Shown here in pieces: positions 43,791 through 53,738 of a stretch of DNA of 64,000 nucleotides. The DNA lies in assembly GCA_964632485.1 (NCBI GenBank), contig CAZWDO010000013.1:448-64447 (forward strand). Reading direction: 5' to 3'. Under the pieces are notes generated by a model. The model searched no databases. It was not told where the DNA came from and worked only from the letters and a program-made list of their open reading frames with translations. Made by a program: the position numbers and the translations under genes. The first letter of the stretch is position 1. The number at the start of each line of letters is the position of its first letter. This DNA is from CAZWDO01 sp964632485 [NCBI: uncultured bacterium] (GTDB lineage: Bacteria > JAGOEH01).

Positions 43791-45125
43791 ATGAGTGATG
43801 TTAATCAAATTCCTATGGCAATCAACTGGCATGAGGGGATGATGCTTTTGCCGCACCATTTCCAACAAAACAATATCCGGACAGAAAATCTGGTTCATTA
43901 TCAAGCTCAGGCGCTTCATCCATTTCCCTGGGGGGTTTTACTTTTTGAGTACGATCGATCGGCGTTGATCAATGGTGTCGTACGAATTTTGGAACTGGAA
44001 GCGATTATGCCGGATGGTCTGGAGATTTCGTATGACTATAAAGAGGATGAGCGTGAATTGAAGCTGGATTTGAATACGCTAACGGATCAGTTTGATAGCA
44101 ATGAAATCACGGTTCACCTTGCGATTGCAGCGTTTCATAGCGCCCAGGTATCGATTGACGGTGAGCTGACCCGTTTTTATTCCATTGAGGGGCAATCGGT
44201 AACGGATGATAATACCGGCGATAATGAAGTGCGCATTCCCCGTTTGAAGCCGCAATTGATTTTGATGGTTAGTGATAATCCGCCTAAAAAATATGTGAGT
44301 CTGCCCTTGATCCGCCTGCGTTTGGATGATGAAGCTTTTATCAATGATAATTATATTCCACCCTTATTGAGAGTTAAAATGAGTTCCCCTCTGGGTGAAA
44401 TCGTTAATTCACTGGTTCAGAAACTTAGAGAAAAGGCAATGTATATTGCAGAAAAAGTCCGCAACTCGTCCGCAATTTCTGATTTAACGCAAATCCTTGA
44501 TATGAAATTGACGATTCTCGCGCTGACTGCTGAGATTCCATATATTGAATCCATACTTTCGTCTAACCGCGTTCATCCCTTTGAACTCTATCAAAGTCTT
44601 TGCAGTGTTCTGGGAAAACTCGCAATCATCAGTCCCGGATTGATACCGCCTATTCTACCGCCATATCAACATCTGAATATTAAAAAGCAATTTGACCAGC
44701 TCCGCGATTATATTAACCATTATATCGAAGAAGGAATCAGCGAGGCATACTCCCATACTAATTTTAAATTTGACAACGGACTCTTTTTTCATATTTTCTT
44801 TGCGGAATGGTTTGGCAAAACTCTGATTTTGGGAATTAAACGTAAAAAGGAACAAACCGAGCAGGAAGTTGCCGCCTGGTTGGAACAGAGTTTGATCGGT
44901 TCGGAATCCATAATTAAATCGTTGAGGGAGAAACGGATATTGGGTGTTGAGCGGAAACGGGTAACCCCTACGGACGAATTGATTGGGGCGCGTAATATGA
45001 TCTATTTTATCATTAAGCCTAAAACTGAATATGTAATTCCCGGAGAACACATTCAAGTAGTGAATATCAGCGATAAAACCAGCGCTGCACCGGCTGAAAT
45101 TGTTCTTTTTATTAAAAACAAATGA
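43791..45125 (+). CDS. tssK: T6SS baseplate subunit TssK
   Basis: TssK joins the cytoplasmic baseplate to the TssJLM membrane complex. The ATG at 43791 has AGGAG upstream and yields 444 residues; a longer in-frame start at 43683 runs through the A/T tract and is rejected. The family start 'INWHEGMMLLPHHFQQNN' (about residues 11-28) is intact, and the rest has the shell, middle and head domain lengths of TssK. It overlaps tssL by 4 bases. Confidence 0.95.
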   Translation: MSDVNQIPMAINWHEGMMLLPHHFQQNNIRTENLVHYQAQALHPFPWGVLLFEYDRSALINGVVRILELEAIMPDGLEISYDYKEDERELKLDLNTLTDQFDSNEITVHLAIAAFHSAQVSIDGELTRFYSIEGQSVTDDNTGDNEVRIPRLKPQLILMVSDNPPKKYVSLPLIRLRLDDEAFINDNYIPPLLRVKMSSPLGEIVNSLVQKLREKAMYIAEKVRNSSAISDLTQILDMKLTILALTAEIPYIESILSSNRVHPFELYQSLCSVLGKLAIISPGLIPPILPPYQHLNIKKQFDQLRDYINHYIEEGISEAYSHTNFKFDNGLFFHIFFAEWFGKTLILGIKRKKEQTEQEVAAWLEQSLIGSESIIKSLREKRILGVERKRVTPTDELIGARNMIYFIIKPKTEYVIPGEHIQVVNISDKTSAAPAEIVLFIKNK

Positions 45126-45889
45126 AGACAATAAGTAACGAATTCCAATTTAACGACACCTTTTTAATCGAAAAGTTTTATGAGTTTTATGATCGGGTCA
45201 TGACGCTCAAGCAAAGAATTATCAATGGTGAATGGATGGTCCATTATGAGACGACTAATGGCGCGTCTCAGGAAAAAGATGTGATGAGCCTTCGTATGGA
45301 ATTGGTAACTTTGTTGGAGAAACAGAAAATTCAGGCGCAGCAAATCAGCCATGACTATTGGATTGCCTTGTTTGAAGAGGCGCTTTATATCATGGTTGGT
45401 TTGGGCGATGAAATTTTTCTTAATATTGATTGGTTCGGTAAGGATACCTGGAATAGCCATCTGCTGGAATCCCATTTCTTCCAATCCCATATTTCCGGCG
45501 ATCAGTTTTTTGTGAAGCTCGAAAGTTTTCTGGACAATTCCGATCCTATTCGCATTGAATTGGCGCGAATTTATCTATTGGCAATTTCGCTGGGATTTGA
45601 GGGGAAATATAAGGGCAGCCCGCCACAAGATCAGTTTTTAAACTATAAACAACGACTCTTTACATTATTATATAACAAAGAACCGGCCCTGAATACTCGT
45701 CATCCTCAGGTTTTTCCGGAAGCTTACATGCATACATTTGAAGAAACCAAAATTAAAAAAATTCAAACTAATATTCGCCAATGGTTGATCTATTCTGGAA
45801 TTGCCATCCTTGTCATGACGATTGTGACCGGTTTGATTTGGTTCCAGCTTCAATTGCCATTGATTCGTCTCCTGGAAACACTTAAATAA
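45122..45889 (+). CDS. tssL: T6SS inner-membrane protein TssL (DotU family)
   Basis: The 255-residue protein has the DotU hook domain: 'YWIALFEEALYIMVGLGDEIFLN' in two helices (about residues 80-102), 'WNSHLLESHFFQS' and 'IYLLAISLGFEGKY'. A single C-terminal membrane helix (about 222-245) with a short periplasmic tail follows. There is no C-terminal OmpA-like peptidoglycan-binding domain. TssL binds TssK and TssM. ATGA overlap with tssK and a 15-base gap to tssM indicate one operon. Confidence 0.93.
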   Translation: MKTISNEFQFNDTFLIEKFYEFYDRVMTLKQRIINGEWMVHYETTNGASQEKDVMSLRMELVTLLEKQKIQAQQISHDYWIALFEEALYIMVGLGDEIFLNIDWFGKDTWNSHLLESHFFQSHISGDQFFVKLESFLDNSDPIRIELARIYLLAISLGFEGKYKGSPPQDQFLNYKQRLFTLLYNKEPALNTRHPQVFPEAYMHTFEETKIKKIQTNIRQWLIYSGIAILVMTIVTGLIWFQLQLPLIRLLETLK

Positions 45890-45904
45890 GCGGCGGTTAT
45901 TATT

Positions 45905-48900
45905 ATGATGCAGTACAAATTTATTTTAGCCATACTCCCATATACGCTGGCTTTTGTGATCATTGCCATCATCGTGTTGCTGATTTATATGGTACGATTG
46001 ATCCGGCAGATGATGAAGAAAAAAGAACCTGAACGCGCTCCCAAAAAAGACGCTAAAGAAGCCAAGCCAGGTAAGGCTGAAGTAGCGGAAGAGAAATCTC
46101 AACCGCAGGCGCCCACTCCGAATTATGCTGATTCAATTCGAAATTCTTTTCAGGATGTGGAGGGGATTTTAAAGCAGAACGTCACCAGTGGTCGACAAAA
46201 ATCCTACCAAATCCCTTGTTTCATGATGATGGGCAATGATGCCGTTGGCAAATCCACATTGTTGCAGAATTTAAATATTCCTCAGGAATACAGGCGACCC
46301 TCAGGGATTTCTCTGTTAGCTCCCTATAGTTTGAATTGGTGGTTTTTCAATCGCGGAATTGTTATTGATCTGGCGGGTGAATATTTAAACCCGGACGCGC
46401 CGGCAAAGGATAAGAACTGGTCGCAGGTGTTGAAGCAATTAGTAAGATACCGCCCACAGAGGCCTTTGGATGGCGTAATTTTGACAATTAGCGCTGAATT
46501 GCTGCTTGCTACGCGCTCGATGAATGACGCTGATAAGGAAAAATTATTCCAGGCTTCGGAAAAGGTTTACCAGCGTCTTTGGGATATCCAGAAGCAAAGT
46601 GGGATGTTTTTCCCTGTTTATATAGTAGTGACCAAAGCCGACCAAATTCCCGGGTTTGGTTCCCTGGTAAAAAATTTACCCGAAAATATGCGTGATTCCA
46701 TCTTCGGCTGGTCAAATCCCTATACCGCAGAGGTCACCTACACTCCCGAATGGATCGACGACGCGTACCGTTCAATGCTTAAAAATTTACAGCAGATCCA
46801 GATGGAGATTTTCGCCCATCAACCGAAAATTATCGGGGAAGATGAGTTATTTACGTTTCCTTTTGATTTTCGCTCCCTGAAACCCGCATTGACTCATTAT
46901 CTCAATACGGTTTTTCGGCAAAGTATCTACCATGAATCTTTTTTTCTCAGGGGCATCTATTTTGTGGGAAGCGAGGATAGCCATGAGCCCCATTGCCCCA
47001 TTTTCTCCAAAGACCTGTTCGAACAGCGGATTTTTAAGGAATTCGCGTTGGCGGAACCGACTCGTACCCGTATCGCCGTTGTCAAAAAAAATGTGATGTT
47101 TCTTAAAACCGCTATGGTCGCTTTACTTCTACTCTGGATCGTTGGTTTCAGCATCTCCGGGTGCCGTTTTCATTCAAAAGCCCAACGTTTTATGCCCGCG
47201 ATCGGTCAATTAATCAAGAGTATCAATCTCTATCGTTTCGCTTTGCCCGTTCTTCGTGAAACGCGGGATAATCAACCGTTTCAAACCTTGATTCACAATA
47301 TTGATCAGGTCGTCAGCTTTAAACCCGATAATTTCCATTCGGTTTTTGTGCCAACGTCCTGGATATATTCCCCGGAATACCGCTTGTACAACACAATCAC
47401 CTTGGCGTATAACGATATCCTTTATAAGTCGTTTTTTTATCAGCTCCACTATTTAACATTAAGCACTATCCGGAAAAATTACGCCTTCAACATGGATACT
47501 TTATCGGCGCCGATCAAATACCATGAAGAGATTTCCATCTATAATTATGTCAATAACATACGTAAACTTGAGCAAGCGATCCTGATATTCAATTCCGCCG
47601 AATTACGGGATAAAATTACTAATTTTGATACACTGATGCAATCCATTTTTCTTATCAAGCTGCCTGTGCAGATATTAGAGGATGATATTTATTATCCCTA
47701 TGCGATGAGTAAACTGACCGTGCAAACGTTTCCTTTGAATGATTATCGGGATGAGGCGACTAAAAAATTGTATCTGCTCTTTAGTTTGCTGAAATATCGG
47801 ATGAGTGATGCGAATATTCTGGTCAGGACGATTGATCGTCTGAATGGTGTTATTGAAAACGTTATTTCCCAGCCCCGTATCGGCATGTTTAAAGAACTGA
47901 GAGAATTAATTGATCATATCCAAAATTCACCGGAGAATATATGGCTATTCAGAACACGCCGAAGTGGTGGATCCGAATTTCAGGATATGTTGGCCAATAT
48001 CCGGGAAAGCCAGTTTTTCGGGGAGGAGATGTCTCAAACGATCTCCCGGCTGGGAGACGATCTTTTCAGAAAGCTTCAATATACGTTTGAAAACATTGAG
48101 CTTAAGATGATTGGCAGGGTATTTGTAAAAAATGAGAATGATGAATACTATTCGCTTTCATCCAAATTGATAGATTTTAAACAGGCGCTGGATCATTTTA
48201 TGATGATGGATTTTATTGATCCGGTTTTGAATGGTTCTTTACCCGCAATCATTGGTGATGGCATGAAAGTCCAATGGAATCTGGCCCGGTTGCAGGAAAC
48301 GCGGCAAATTATGAGCAAGTATCAGTTTTTTGCGGATTCTCAATTAACAATGTTCCCTCAAGCCGTGCAGGGAGTGGCTCTGCGTATTGCTAAAGACCAG
48401 TTATCGAATCGCTTGTTTAATACCCTGTTGCAGTCGTATGATTTAGTCCCCCAAAAGCGTAAGTTTGGGGCGACGAGGATGGAATCTGACCTCGAAGATG
48501 AAATCGATAATTTGCAGCGTTCGGTTGAAAGCCTGCTTTCTCTCTTAAGCTTCTTCAATCAGAACGAATATTTGGTGAATTATGATCAACTCGCATATTT
48601 CCTGGCTCGCCAATTAGGTGATCTGCTACAGGAAATTGATATGATGCTGGAACAGGAAACTCTGTACGCCTACAATCATGAAGGACTGCAAAAATGGGAT
48701 GGGCGCGCCTCTTTGACCAAAGCGCTTTATGGGTATTCCACTCCCACCGAGAAAAAGGATTTTGTTACCTGGCAACGGGAGCGTTTGAGCGTTTTGGCTC
48801 AGAAATATGCGATGCCGTTATTGTCACTCATCGAAAACAGCGGAGTGAAAAACCGGCTCTCTTACAGCGCTTTGCTGGATAAATGGCAAAATATTCTTTG

Positions 48901-49933
48901 GGAACTTGAGAAATACTCCACAAAAAAGCCCGATGCCGGTTTGGCCATATTGGAAGATTTTATTGTCAATGGCCTGGATAGAATCAATCTGATGAATTTC
49001 CGTGAGGAGATTCCTCCGGATATTCTTCACCGGGAGGGCGATAACTATTTTATTCAAAAACGTAATGAGATATTGATCCAGGTTTATGCCCGTTGCGTCT
49101 TGCTTTCTGAGAGAGAACAGACGGAGCAATATACCCAACTTGCCGTTTATTTTAATGAAAATCTGGCCGGACGTTTCCCTTTTGCGTCGTTCTATGATCA
49201 GAAACAGCCCAATGAGGCCGATCCGGCTTATATACACGAATTTTTCACATTGTACGATCGGTTTGGCCCTTCTTGTATCGAATCCTTTAAAAAAATGGGA
49301 AACAAGCAAAAACAGACTCAGGACGCGCTTCATTTCCTTGAAGCAATGGAAAAAAACCGTGAATTTTTTACATCGGAAGTCGAAAATCCCTTGGGACAAA
49401 GGGGTTTGACACTCTCACTCGAGGTGGAATTCAGGGTGAATCAGGAAAAAGAGACTAATGCCAATCAAATTATCGATTGGAGTATGAAATCTGGAAGTCA
49501 ATCTATTAATTTCTTATCTGAAGACAAAAGAGTTGTCTGGAACCTCGGAGACCCGATTACGGTTAGTTTCCGCTGGGCTAAGAATTCACCTCTTGTTCCC
49601 GCCCAGGATGAAACCGACTATACGGAATCTGTACAGGGAGAGATGATTTCGTTTGTTTTTCATAATACCTGGTCGGTCTTTCAGCTTTTACACAAACAAA
49701 TAGCCCAGGGGAGCGATTTATCCGGATTTTTTGATCGGGATCCGCACACGCTGAAATTTATTATGTATAGTGTAAAAAAAGAAACCCAGGTTTTAGGTGA
49801 TGAAATAACTGCCGAAGAATTATTCCAAACAGTGGTTTTTATCCGATTGCGTCTTTATTCCGCGGTTTCCAAGAAGCGGATAATTTTGTCTGAACTGCCA
49901 AAAATTGCGCCCTATTTGAACGGTAAACCTTAA
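45905..49933 (+). CDS. tssM: T6SS membrane core protein TssM (IcmF family)
   Basis: The 1342-residue protein has an N-terminal hydrophobic region (about 6-33), a Lys/Glu/Pro-rich linker, a cytoplasmic NTPase domain with intact Walker A 'GNDAVGKST' (110-118), a membrane helix (about 396-418), and a long periplasmic domain ending in a beta-rich TssM C-terminal region that normally binds TssJ. TssM spans the envelope and forms the secretion channel with TssL and TssJ. It is somewhat longer than most TssM proteins (about 1130-1200). An 8-bp hairpin directly follows the stop codon. Confidence 0.95.
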   Translation: MMQYKFILAILPYTLAFVIIAIIVLLIYMVRLIRQMMKKKEPERAPKKDAKEAKPGKAEVAEEKSQPQAPTPNYADSIRNSFQDVEGILKQNVTSGRQKSYQIPCFMMMGNDAVGKSTLLQNLNIPQEYRRPSGISLLAPYSLNWWFFNRGIVIDLAGEYLNPDAPAKDKNWSQVLKQLVRYRPQRPLDGVILTISAELLLATRSMNDADKEKLFQASEKVYQRLWDIQKQSGMFFPVYIVVTKADQIPGFGSLVKNLPENMRDSIFGWSNPYTAEVTYTPEWIDDAYRSMLKNLQQIQMEIFAHQPKIIGEDELFTFPFDFRSLKPALTHYLNTVFRQSIYHESFFLRGIYFVGSEDSHEPHCPIFSKDLFEQRIFKEFALAEPTRTRIAVVKKNVMFLKTAMVALLLLWIVGFSISGCRFHSKAQRFMPAIGQLIKSINLYRFALPVLRETRDNQPFQTLIHNIDQVVSFKPDNFHSVFVPTSWIYSPEYRLYNTITLAYNDILYKSFFYQLHYLTLSTIRKNYAFNMDTLSAPIKYHEEISIYNYVNNIRKLEQAILIFNSAELRDKITNFDTLMQSIFLIKLPVQILEDDIYYPYAMSKLTVQTFPLNDYRDEATKKLYLLFSLLKYRMSDANILVRTIDRLNGVIENVISQPRIGMFKELRELIDHIQNSPENIWLFRTRRSGGSEFQDMLANIRESQFFGEEMSQTISRLGDDLFRKLQYTFENIELKMIGRVFVKNENDEYYSLSSKLIDFKQALDHFMMMDFIDPVLNGSLPAIIGDGMKVQWNLARLQETRQIMSKYQFFADSQLTMFPQAVQGVALRIAKDQLSNRLFNTLLQSYDLVPQKRKFGATRMESDLEDEIDNLQRSVESLLSLLSFFNQNEYLVNYDQLAYFLARQLGDLLQEIDMMLEQETLYAYNHEGLQKWDGRASLTKALYGYSTPTEKKDFVTWQRERLSVLAQKYAMPLLSLIENSGVKNRLSYSALLDKWQNILWELEKYSTKKPDAGLAILEDFIVNGLDRINLMNFREEIPPDILHREGDNYFIQKRNEILIQVYARCVLLSEREQTEQYTQLAVYFNENLAGRFPFASFYDQKQPNEADPAYIHEFFTLYDRFGPSCIESFKKMGNKQKQTQDALHFLEAMEKNREFFTSEVENPLGQRGLTLSLEVEFRVNQEKETNANQIIDWSMKSGSQSINFLSEDKRVVWNLGDPITVSFRWAKNSPLVPAQDETDYTESVQGEMISFVFHNTWSVFQLLHKQIAQGSDLSGFFDRDPHTLKFIMYSVKKETQVLGDEITAEELFQTVVFIRLRLYSAVSKKRIILSELPKIAPYLNGKP

Positions 49934-49956
49934 TTACAGGGAGACCCGCCTGTAAT
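49933..49956 (+). other. Hairpin between tssM and tssA
   Basis: Arms ATTACAGG (49933-49940) and CCTGTAAT (49949-49956) form an 8-bp stem with an 8-base loop, starting at the last base of the tssM stop codon. No T run follows, so it is not a typical terminator; it may protect or process the message. Confidence 0.5.
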
Positions 49957-49973
49957 AGATTGAGGATGTGAAT

Positions 49974-51071
49974 ATGAGTGAGAAAATGACCACTTTTTCA
50001 TTGGACTTGGAAAAGATATTATTGCCGATATCTTCGCAACAACCTGCTGGTGATTATTTAAAATATGAGGGCACGTATGATTTGATAGAAAATGCCCGCC
50101 GAGAGGAAGATGCTGATTTACCCATGGGAATTTGGGCATCCCCGGTAAAAAAAGCCGATTGGGAACAGGTTCGCGATCTGTGTATCGAATCCCTCGAGAC
50201 CCGTACCAAGGATATTCAAATCGCGTGTTGGTTGTTTGAGGCATTGCTGAAGCTTTATGGGTATCATGGAATATTGGAAGGCTTGCATTTATTGAAGGCC
50301 CTGAGTGAGACGTTTTGGGAAACAATGTATCCTCCGCTGGAAGAGGATAGTTTTGAATATCGGATATCACCGTTGATATGGCTTAATGATAAAATGACCT
50401 TAAAAATAAAGATGATCCCCTTGACCAGACCTGAAACCGATAAAGATTATACATATTGTTGGGCGGATTGGGAAAGCGCTTTGTACTATGAGCGATTGAA
50501 TTTGCAGCGGAAAAAACCCGGTACGGAACCCAAAAATATGATCTCACGGGCGCGTTTTTTAACCGGGGTGACGTTGACCGGTATTCAATATTATCAGGAA
50601 TTGGCGGCAATCATTGACCAAATACTGGATGAATTTCGGCAATTGGAGTATCAATTGCAGGACAAAATTGGCAATGGCGCCCCGTCATTTCATACCTTTA
50701 AATCCATTTTGAATGATATACGTAAGTTTGTCCGGCAAACCCTGGACGAGCGCCGGGAAGAAATTTCTGAAAACGACGAACCGTCAAGCGAGATGTCAAT
50801 GGAATCAGATCAAAATGAAATGGTTAGCAGCGGTAAAGAAACTCCTCGTACCTTCCGCACGATTCGCAGTCGCGCTGATGCGTATCTGGCGCTTTCAGAA
50901 GCTGCCGAGTTTTTGCTTCGTACCGAACCGCATAGTCCGGTACCTTATTTAATTAAGCGTGCAATTGTGTGGGGAAGTATGCCTTTGTCCGATGTTTTGC
51001 ATGAATTGGTCGAGACTGAACCTAAGTTGAAGGAAATCTATAAGTTGTTAGGAATTAACGAAAGTCGCTAG
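49974..51071 (+). CDS. tssA: T6SS cap/baseplate protein TssA (ImpA family)
   Basis: The 365-residue protein has the ImpA N-terminal domain (about residues 8-130) with 'PISSQQPAGDYLKYEGTYD', 'DWEQVRDLCIESLETRTKD' and 'WETMYPP', a variable acidic linker (about 255-285), and a C-terminal domain 'RSRADAYLALSEAAEFLLR' with 'HSPVPYLIKRA'. TssA guides baseplate assembly and sheath growth. The ATG at 49974 with GAGG eight bases upstream is preferred over the GTG at 49968. Confidence 0.9.
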   Translation: MSEKMTTFSLDLEKILLPISSQQPAGDYLKYEGTYDLIENARREEDADLPMGIWASPVKKADWEQVRDLCIESLETRTKDIQIACWLFEALLKLYGYHGILEGLHLLKALSETFWETMYPPLEEDSFEYRISPLIWLNDKMTLKIKMIPLTRPETDKDYTYCWADWESALYYERLNLQRKKPGTEPKNMISRARFLTGVTLTGIQYYQELAAIIDQILDEFRQLEYQLQDKIGNGAPSFHTFKSILNDIRKFVRQTLDERREEISENDEPSSEMSMESDQNEMVSSGKETPRTFRTIRSRADAYLALSEAAEFLLRTEPHSPVPYLIKRAIVWGSMPLSDVLHELVETEPKLKEIYKLLGINESR

Positions 51072-51140
51072 ATTTTTCGCTAAGGCTGTCCACGCCTCAC
51101 ATTTTTTTAAGGTGAACGTTTAACGAAAGGAGTGCGTCTT

Positions 51141-51638
51141 ATGCAAGAAAGCTTGCAGCACAAATTGGACCGTGTACGTCCCCCACGCGTCCAGATCACC
51201 TATGATGTTGAGATCGGTAATGCGATCGAAATGAAAGAATTGCCTTTCATCGTTGGAGTGATGGCTGATCTTTCGGGTAACCCGTTAGAAGCCTTACCAA
51301 AAGTTAAGGATCGGAAGTATGTTTTTATCGATCGTGACAATTTTAACGATGTGTTAGCTTCTACCGCTCCCAGGCTGACTTTCCGGGTAGATAACAAACT
51401 GGCCGATGACAACACCAAATTGAATGTGGAATTAAAATTTAACCATTTAGATGATTTCAGCCCCATCAATGTGGTTAAACAGGTCAGTCCGCTATCAAAA
51501 TTGTATGATGCCCGTCGGCGTTTGCGCGATTTATTGACCAAATTGGATGGCAATGATGAATTGGATTCATTGCTCCAGGGCATTGTTGCCGATACGGAAA
51601 AACTCAACCAAATCAAAACTGACTTGGGAGGTAATTAA
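51141..51638 (+). CDS. tssB: T6SS sheath small subunit TssB (VipA)
   Basis: The 165-residue protein carries the TssB pattern 'RPPRVQITYDVEIG' near the start, 'LPFIVGVMADLSGN', 'FNDVLASTAPRLTFRVDN' and 'LNVELKFNHLDDFSP'. With TssC it builds the contractile sheath. The ATG at 51141 has AAAGGAG upstream; a GTG at 51132 is less well placed. The gap to tssC is 2 bases. Confidence 0.96.
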   Translation: MQESLQHKLDRVRPPRVQITYDVEIGNAIEMKELPFIVGVMADLSGNPLEALPKVKDRKYVFIDRDNFNDVLASTAPRLTFRVDNKLADDNTKLNVELKFNHLDDFSPINVVKQVSPLSKLYDARRRLRDLLTKLDGNDELDSLLQGIVADTEKLNQIKTDLGGN

Positions 51639-51640
51639 TT

Positions 51641-53116
51641 ATGGCAGAAGATATGCCCATCACAGCAGGTGAAAGCGCTGAAAACCTGAGTCTTCTTGAA
51701 CAAATCGTTAAAGACGGAAAGATGGCGAAGGATACCATTCAGGTACCTTATGCTAAGGATTTGATTGGCGAATTTGTAAATCAAATCATTGAAAACTCCA
51801 TGACCGTCAGTAATGATACGGTCGCTATGATTAATCAACGCATCGCTCAAATCGATGAATTGATCAGCGACCAGTTGAATGAGATCATGCATGAACCCCA
51901 ATTTCAAAAGATGGAATCGACTTGGCGGGGCCTTAATTATCTGGTCATGAATTCCGAAACCGGAACTAAATTAAAAATTCGGTTGATGAACATTACGAAA
52001 AAAGAATTACTGGATGATCTGGAAAAGGCGACTGAATTCGATCAAAGCGCGTTTTTTAAGAAAGTTTATGAGGAAGAATACGGTACATTTGGTGGTAATC
52101 CGTATAGTGTTCTCCTCGGCGATTACGAATTTAGCCGTCATCCGCAGGATATGGCTCTGCTGGAAAAAATTTCCAATGTAGCCGCAGCGGCCCATGCGCC
52201 TTTTATCTCGGCTGCTAATGCGAAACTTTTTGATTTGGAGGGGTTTACTGATCTGAGTACCCCCCGCGATCTGAGCAAAATTTTTGAAAGCGCTGAATTG
52301 ATCAAATGGAAATCGTTCCGCGAGAGCGAAGATTCGCGTTATGTGGCTTTAGTCTTGCCGCATATCCTGCTTCGTCTGCCCTATGGCCCGGACACGAAAC
52401 CGGTTGAAGAATTCAATTTTGTTGAAGACGTCAATGGCAAGGTCCATGAGAAATACTTATGGGGCAATGCAGCCTGGGCGCTGGGACAACGCATCACCGA
52501 TGCCTTTTCCAAGTATGGCTGGACAGCGGCGATTCGCGGTGTCGAAGGCGGCGGTCTGGTACAGGGGCTGCCTACCCATACGTTCAAGACAGATGAAGGT
52601 GATATCGCCCTGAAATGCCCGACCGAAATCGCGATTACTGATCGTCGGGAAAAGGAACTCAGCGATCTCGGTTTTATCGCTCTTTGCCATTGCAAAGGGA
52701 CCGATTATGCCGCGTTCTTTGGGGGACAGACCACCCAAAAAGCCAAAGTCTATGATAAGGCGGAAGCCAATGCCAATGCGAAGCTTTCCGCTCGTTTGCC
52801 CTATATTCTGGCAGCATCCCGTTTTGCGCATTATTTGAAAGTGATCGTGCGTGAAAAAATCGGTAGTTTCCAAACTGCCGATAATGTGCGTAACTATTTG
52901 AATCAGTGGATTTCCAACTATGTTATTGCCAAGGATGATGCCGATCAGGTTCTCAAAGCCAAATACCCGCTGCGGGAAGCCCGGATTGACGTTTTCGATG
53001 TTGCCGGCAGCCCTGGCGCATATCGCGCAGTCGTTTTCCTTCGTCCCCATTTCCAGTTGGAAGAACTTACTACGTCTATTCGTCTGGTTGCGCAATTGCC
53101 GCCACCTCCGGCCTAA
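51641..53116 (+). CDS. tssC: T6SS sheath large subunit TssC (VipB)
   Basis: The 491-residue protein has the TssC hallmarks 'ESTWRGLNYLVMNSETG', 'YGTFGGNPYSVLLGDYEFS', 'ALVLPHILLRLPYG' and 'AAIRGVEGGGLVQGLPTH', and the C-terminal 'YRAVVFLRPHFQLEELT'. It forms the sheath with TssB and is the substrate that ClpV (TssH) recycles after contraction. The start follows tssB by 2 bases. A strong hairpin lies between it and hcp. Confidence 0.97.
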   Translation: MAEDMPITAGESAENLSLLEQIVKDGKMAKDTIQVPYAKDLIGEFVNQIIENSMTVSNDTVAMINQRIAQIDELISDQLNEIMHEPQFQKMESTWRGLNYLVMNSETGTKLKIRLMNITKKELLDDLEKATEFDQSAFFKKVYEEEYGTFGGNPYSVLLGDYEFSRHPQDMALLEKISNVAAAAHAPFISAANAKLFDLEGFTDLSTPRDLSKIFESAELIKWKSFRESEDSRYVALVLPHILLRLPYGPDTKPVEEFNFVEDVNGKVHEKYLWGNAAWALGQRITDAFSKYGWTAAIRGVEGGGLVQGLPTHTFKTDEGDIALKCPTEIAITDRREKELSDLGFIALCHCKGTDYAAFFGGQTTQKAKVYDKAEANANAKLSARLPYILAASRFAHYLKVIVREKIGSFQTADNVRNYLNQWISNYVIAKDDADQVLKAKYPLREARIDVFDVAGSPGAYRAVVFLRPHFQLEELTTSIRLVAQLPPPPA

Positions 53117-53161
53117 GCACTCTTTCGCCTGCGGTTAGTTTAAGAACAACACGATACCCAT

Positions 53162-53190
53162 CCGGCCCGGATTCAATGTACCCGGGCCGG
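53162..53190 (+). other. GC-rich hairpin between tssC and hcp
   Basis: Perfect 9-bp arms CCGGCCCGG (53162-53170) and CCGGGCCGG (53182-53190) enclose an 11-base loop. No immediate U tract follows, so it looks like an RNA-stabilising or processing element, or a weak attenuator. It could set Hcp levels apart from the sheath genes. Confidence 0.7.
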
Positions 53191-53224
53191 CATTATAATC
53201 TTTTGAATTTTAAGGAGTTTTATT

Positions 53225-53725
53225 ATGGCCAGCAATATGTTTATCAAGTTTGTCGGCGCTGCTGCCACAATTGAAGGCGATTCAATGGATGCCACTCATG
53301 CCAAGGAAATCGAAGTCCTGGGATGGTCCCATGGATTCAGTCAACCGACTTCTCCTACTCGTTTGGGAGCTGGCGCCGGTACCACCGAACGCGCCAATCA
53401 CCAGGACTTTTCTTTCAGTAAATACATGGATACTGCTACGGTGAGTCTTTATAAAACGCTATGGTTGGGCGACATGGTTGCTACGGTAACCATGAGCTGT
53501 TACCGCGCTGATCAATCGGCTGTAAAATACCTGGAGGTTATCATGGAAAAGGTGATTATCTCAAGCATCAGCATCTCGGGAGGTCCCGGGGATATTCCGG
53601 TGGAGAGTGTTAGCCTTAATTATGGAAAGGTGACCTATAAATATCTGCCGCAAACTATGGCGGACAATACACCGGCGTCGGCTTCGGAAAGCTATCACGA
53701 TCTGGTTACTAATACCGTTGGTTAA
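53225..53725 (+). CDS. hcp: T6SS tube protein Hcp (TssD)
   Basis: The 166-residue protein is a typical Hcp: 'MFIKFVGAAATIEGDSMD', 'IEVLGWSHGFSQP', 'HQDFSFSKYMDTAT' and 'VESVSLNYGKVTYKY'. Hexameric rings stack into the inner tube and can carry small effectors. AAGGAG lies seven bases before the ATG. The 108-base gap to tssC, the largest in the core operon, carries the hairpin. Confidence 0.97.
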   Translation: MASNMFIKFVGAAATIEGDSMDATHAKEIEVLGWSHGFSQPTSPTRLGAGAGTTERANHQDFSFSKYMDTATVSLYKTLWLGDMVATVTMSCYRADQSAVKYLEVIMEKVIISSISISGGPGDIPVESVSLNYGKVTYKYLPQTMADNTPASASESYHDLVTNTVG

Positions 53726-53738
53726 TTAACCCCGGCCA

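Noticed and set aside
48824-49399. 191-residue minus-strand frame inside tssM
   Set aside because: Antisense shadow; tssM is continuous and recognised across it.
52457-53095. 212-residue minus-strand frame inside tssC
   Set aside because: Antisense shadow of a highly conserved gene.
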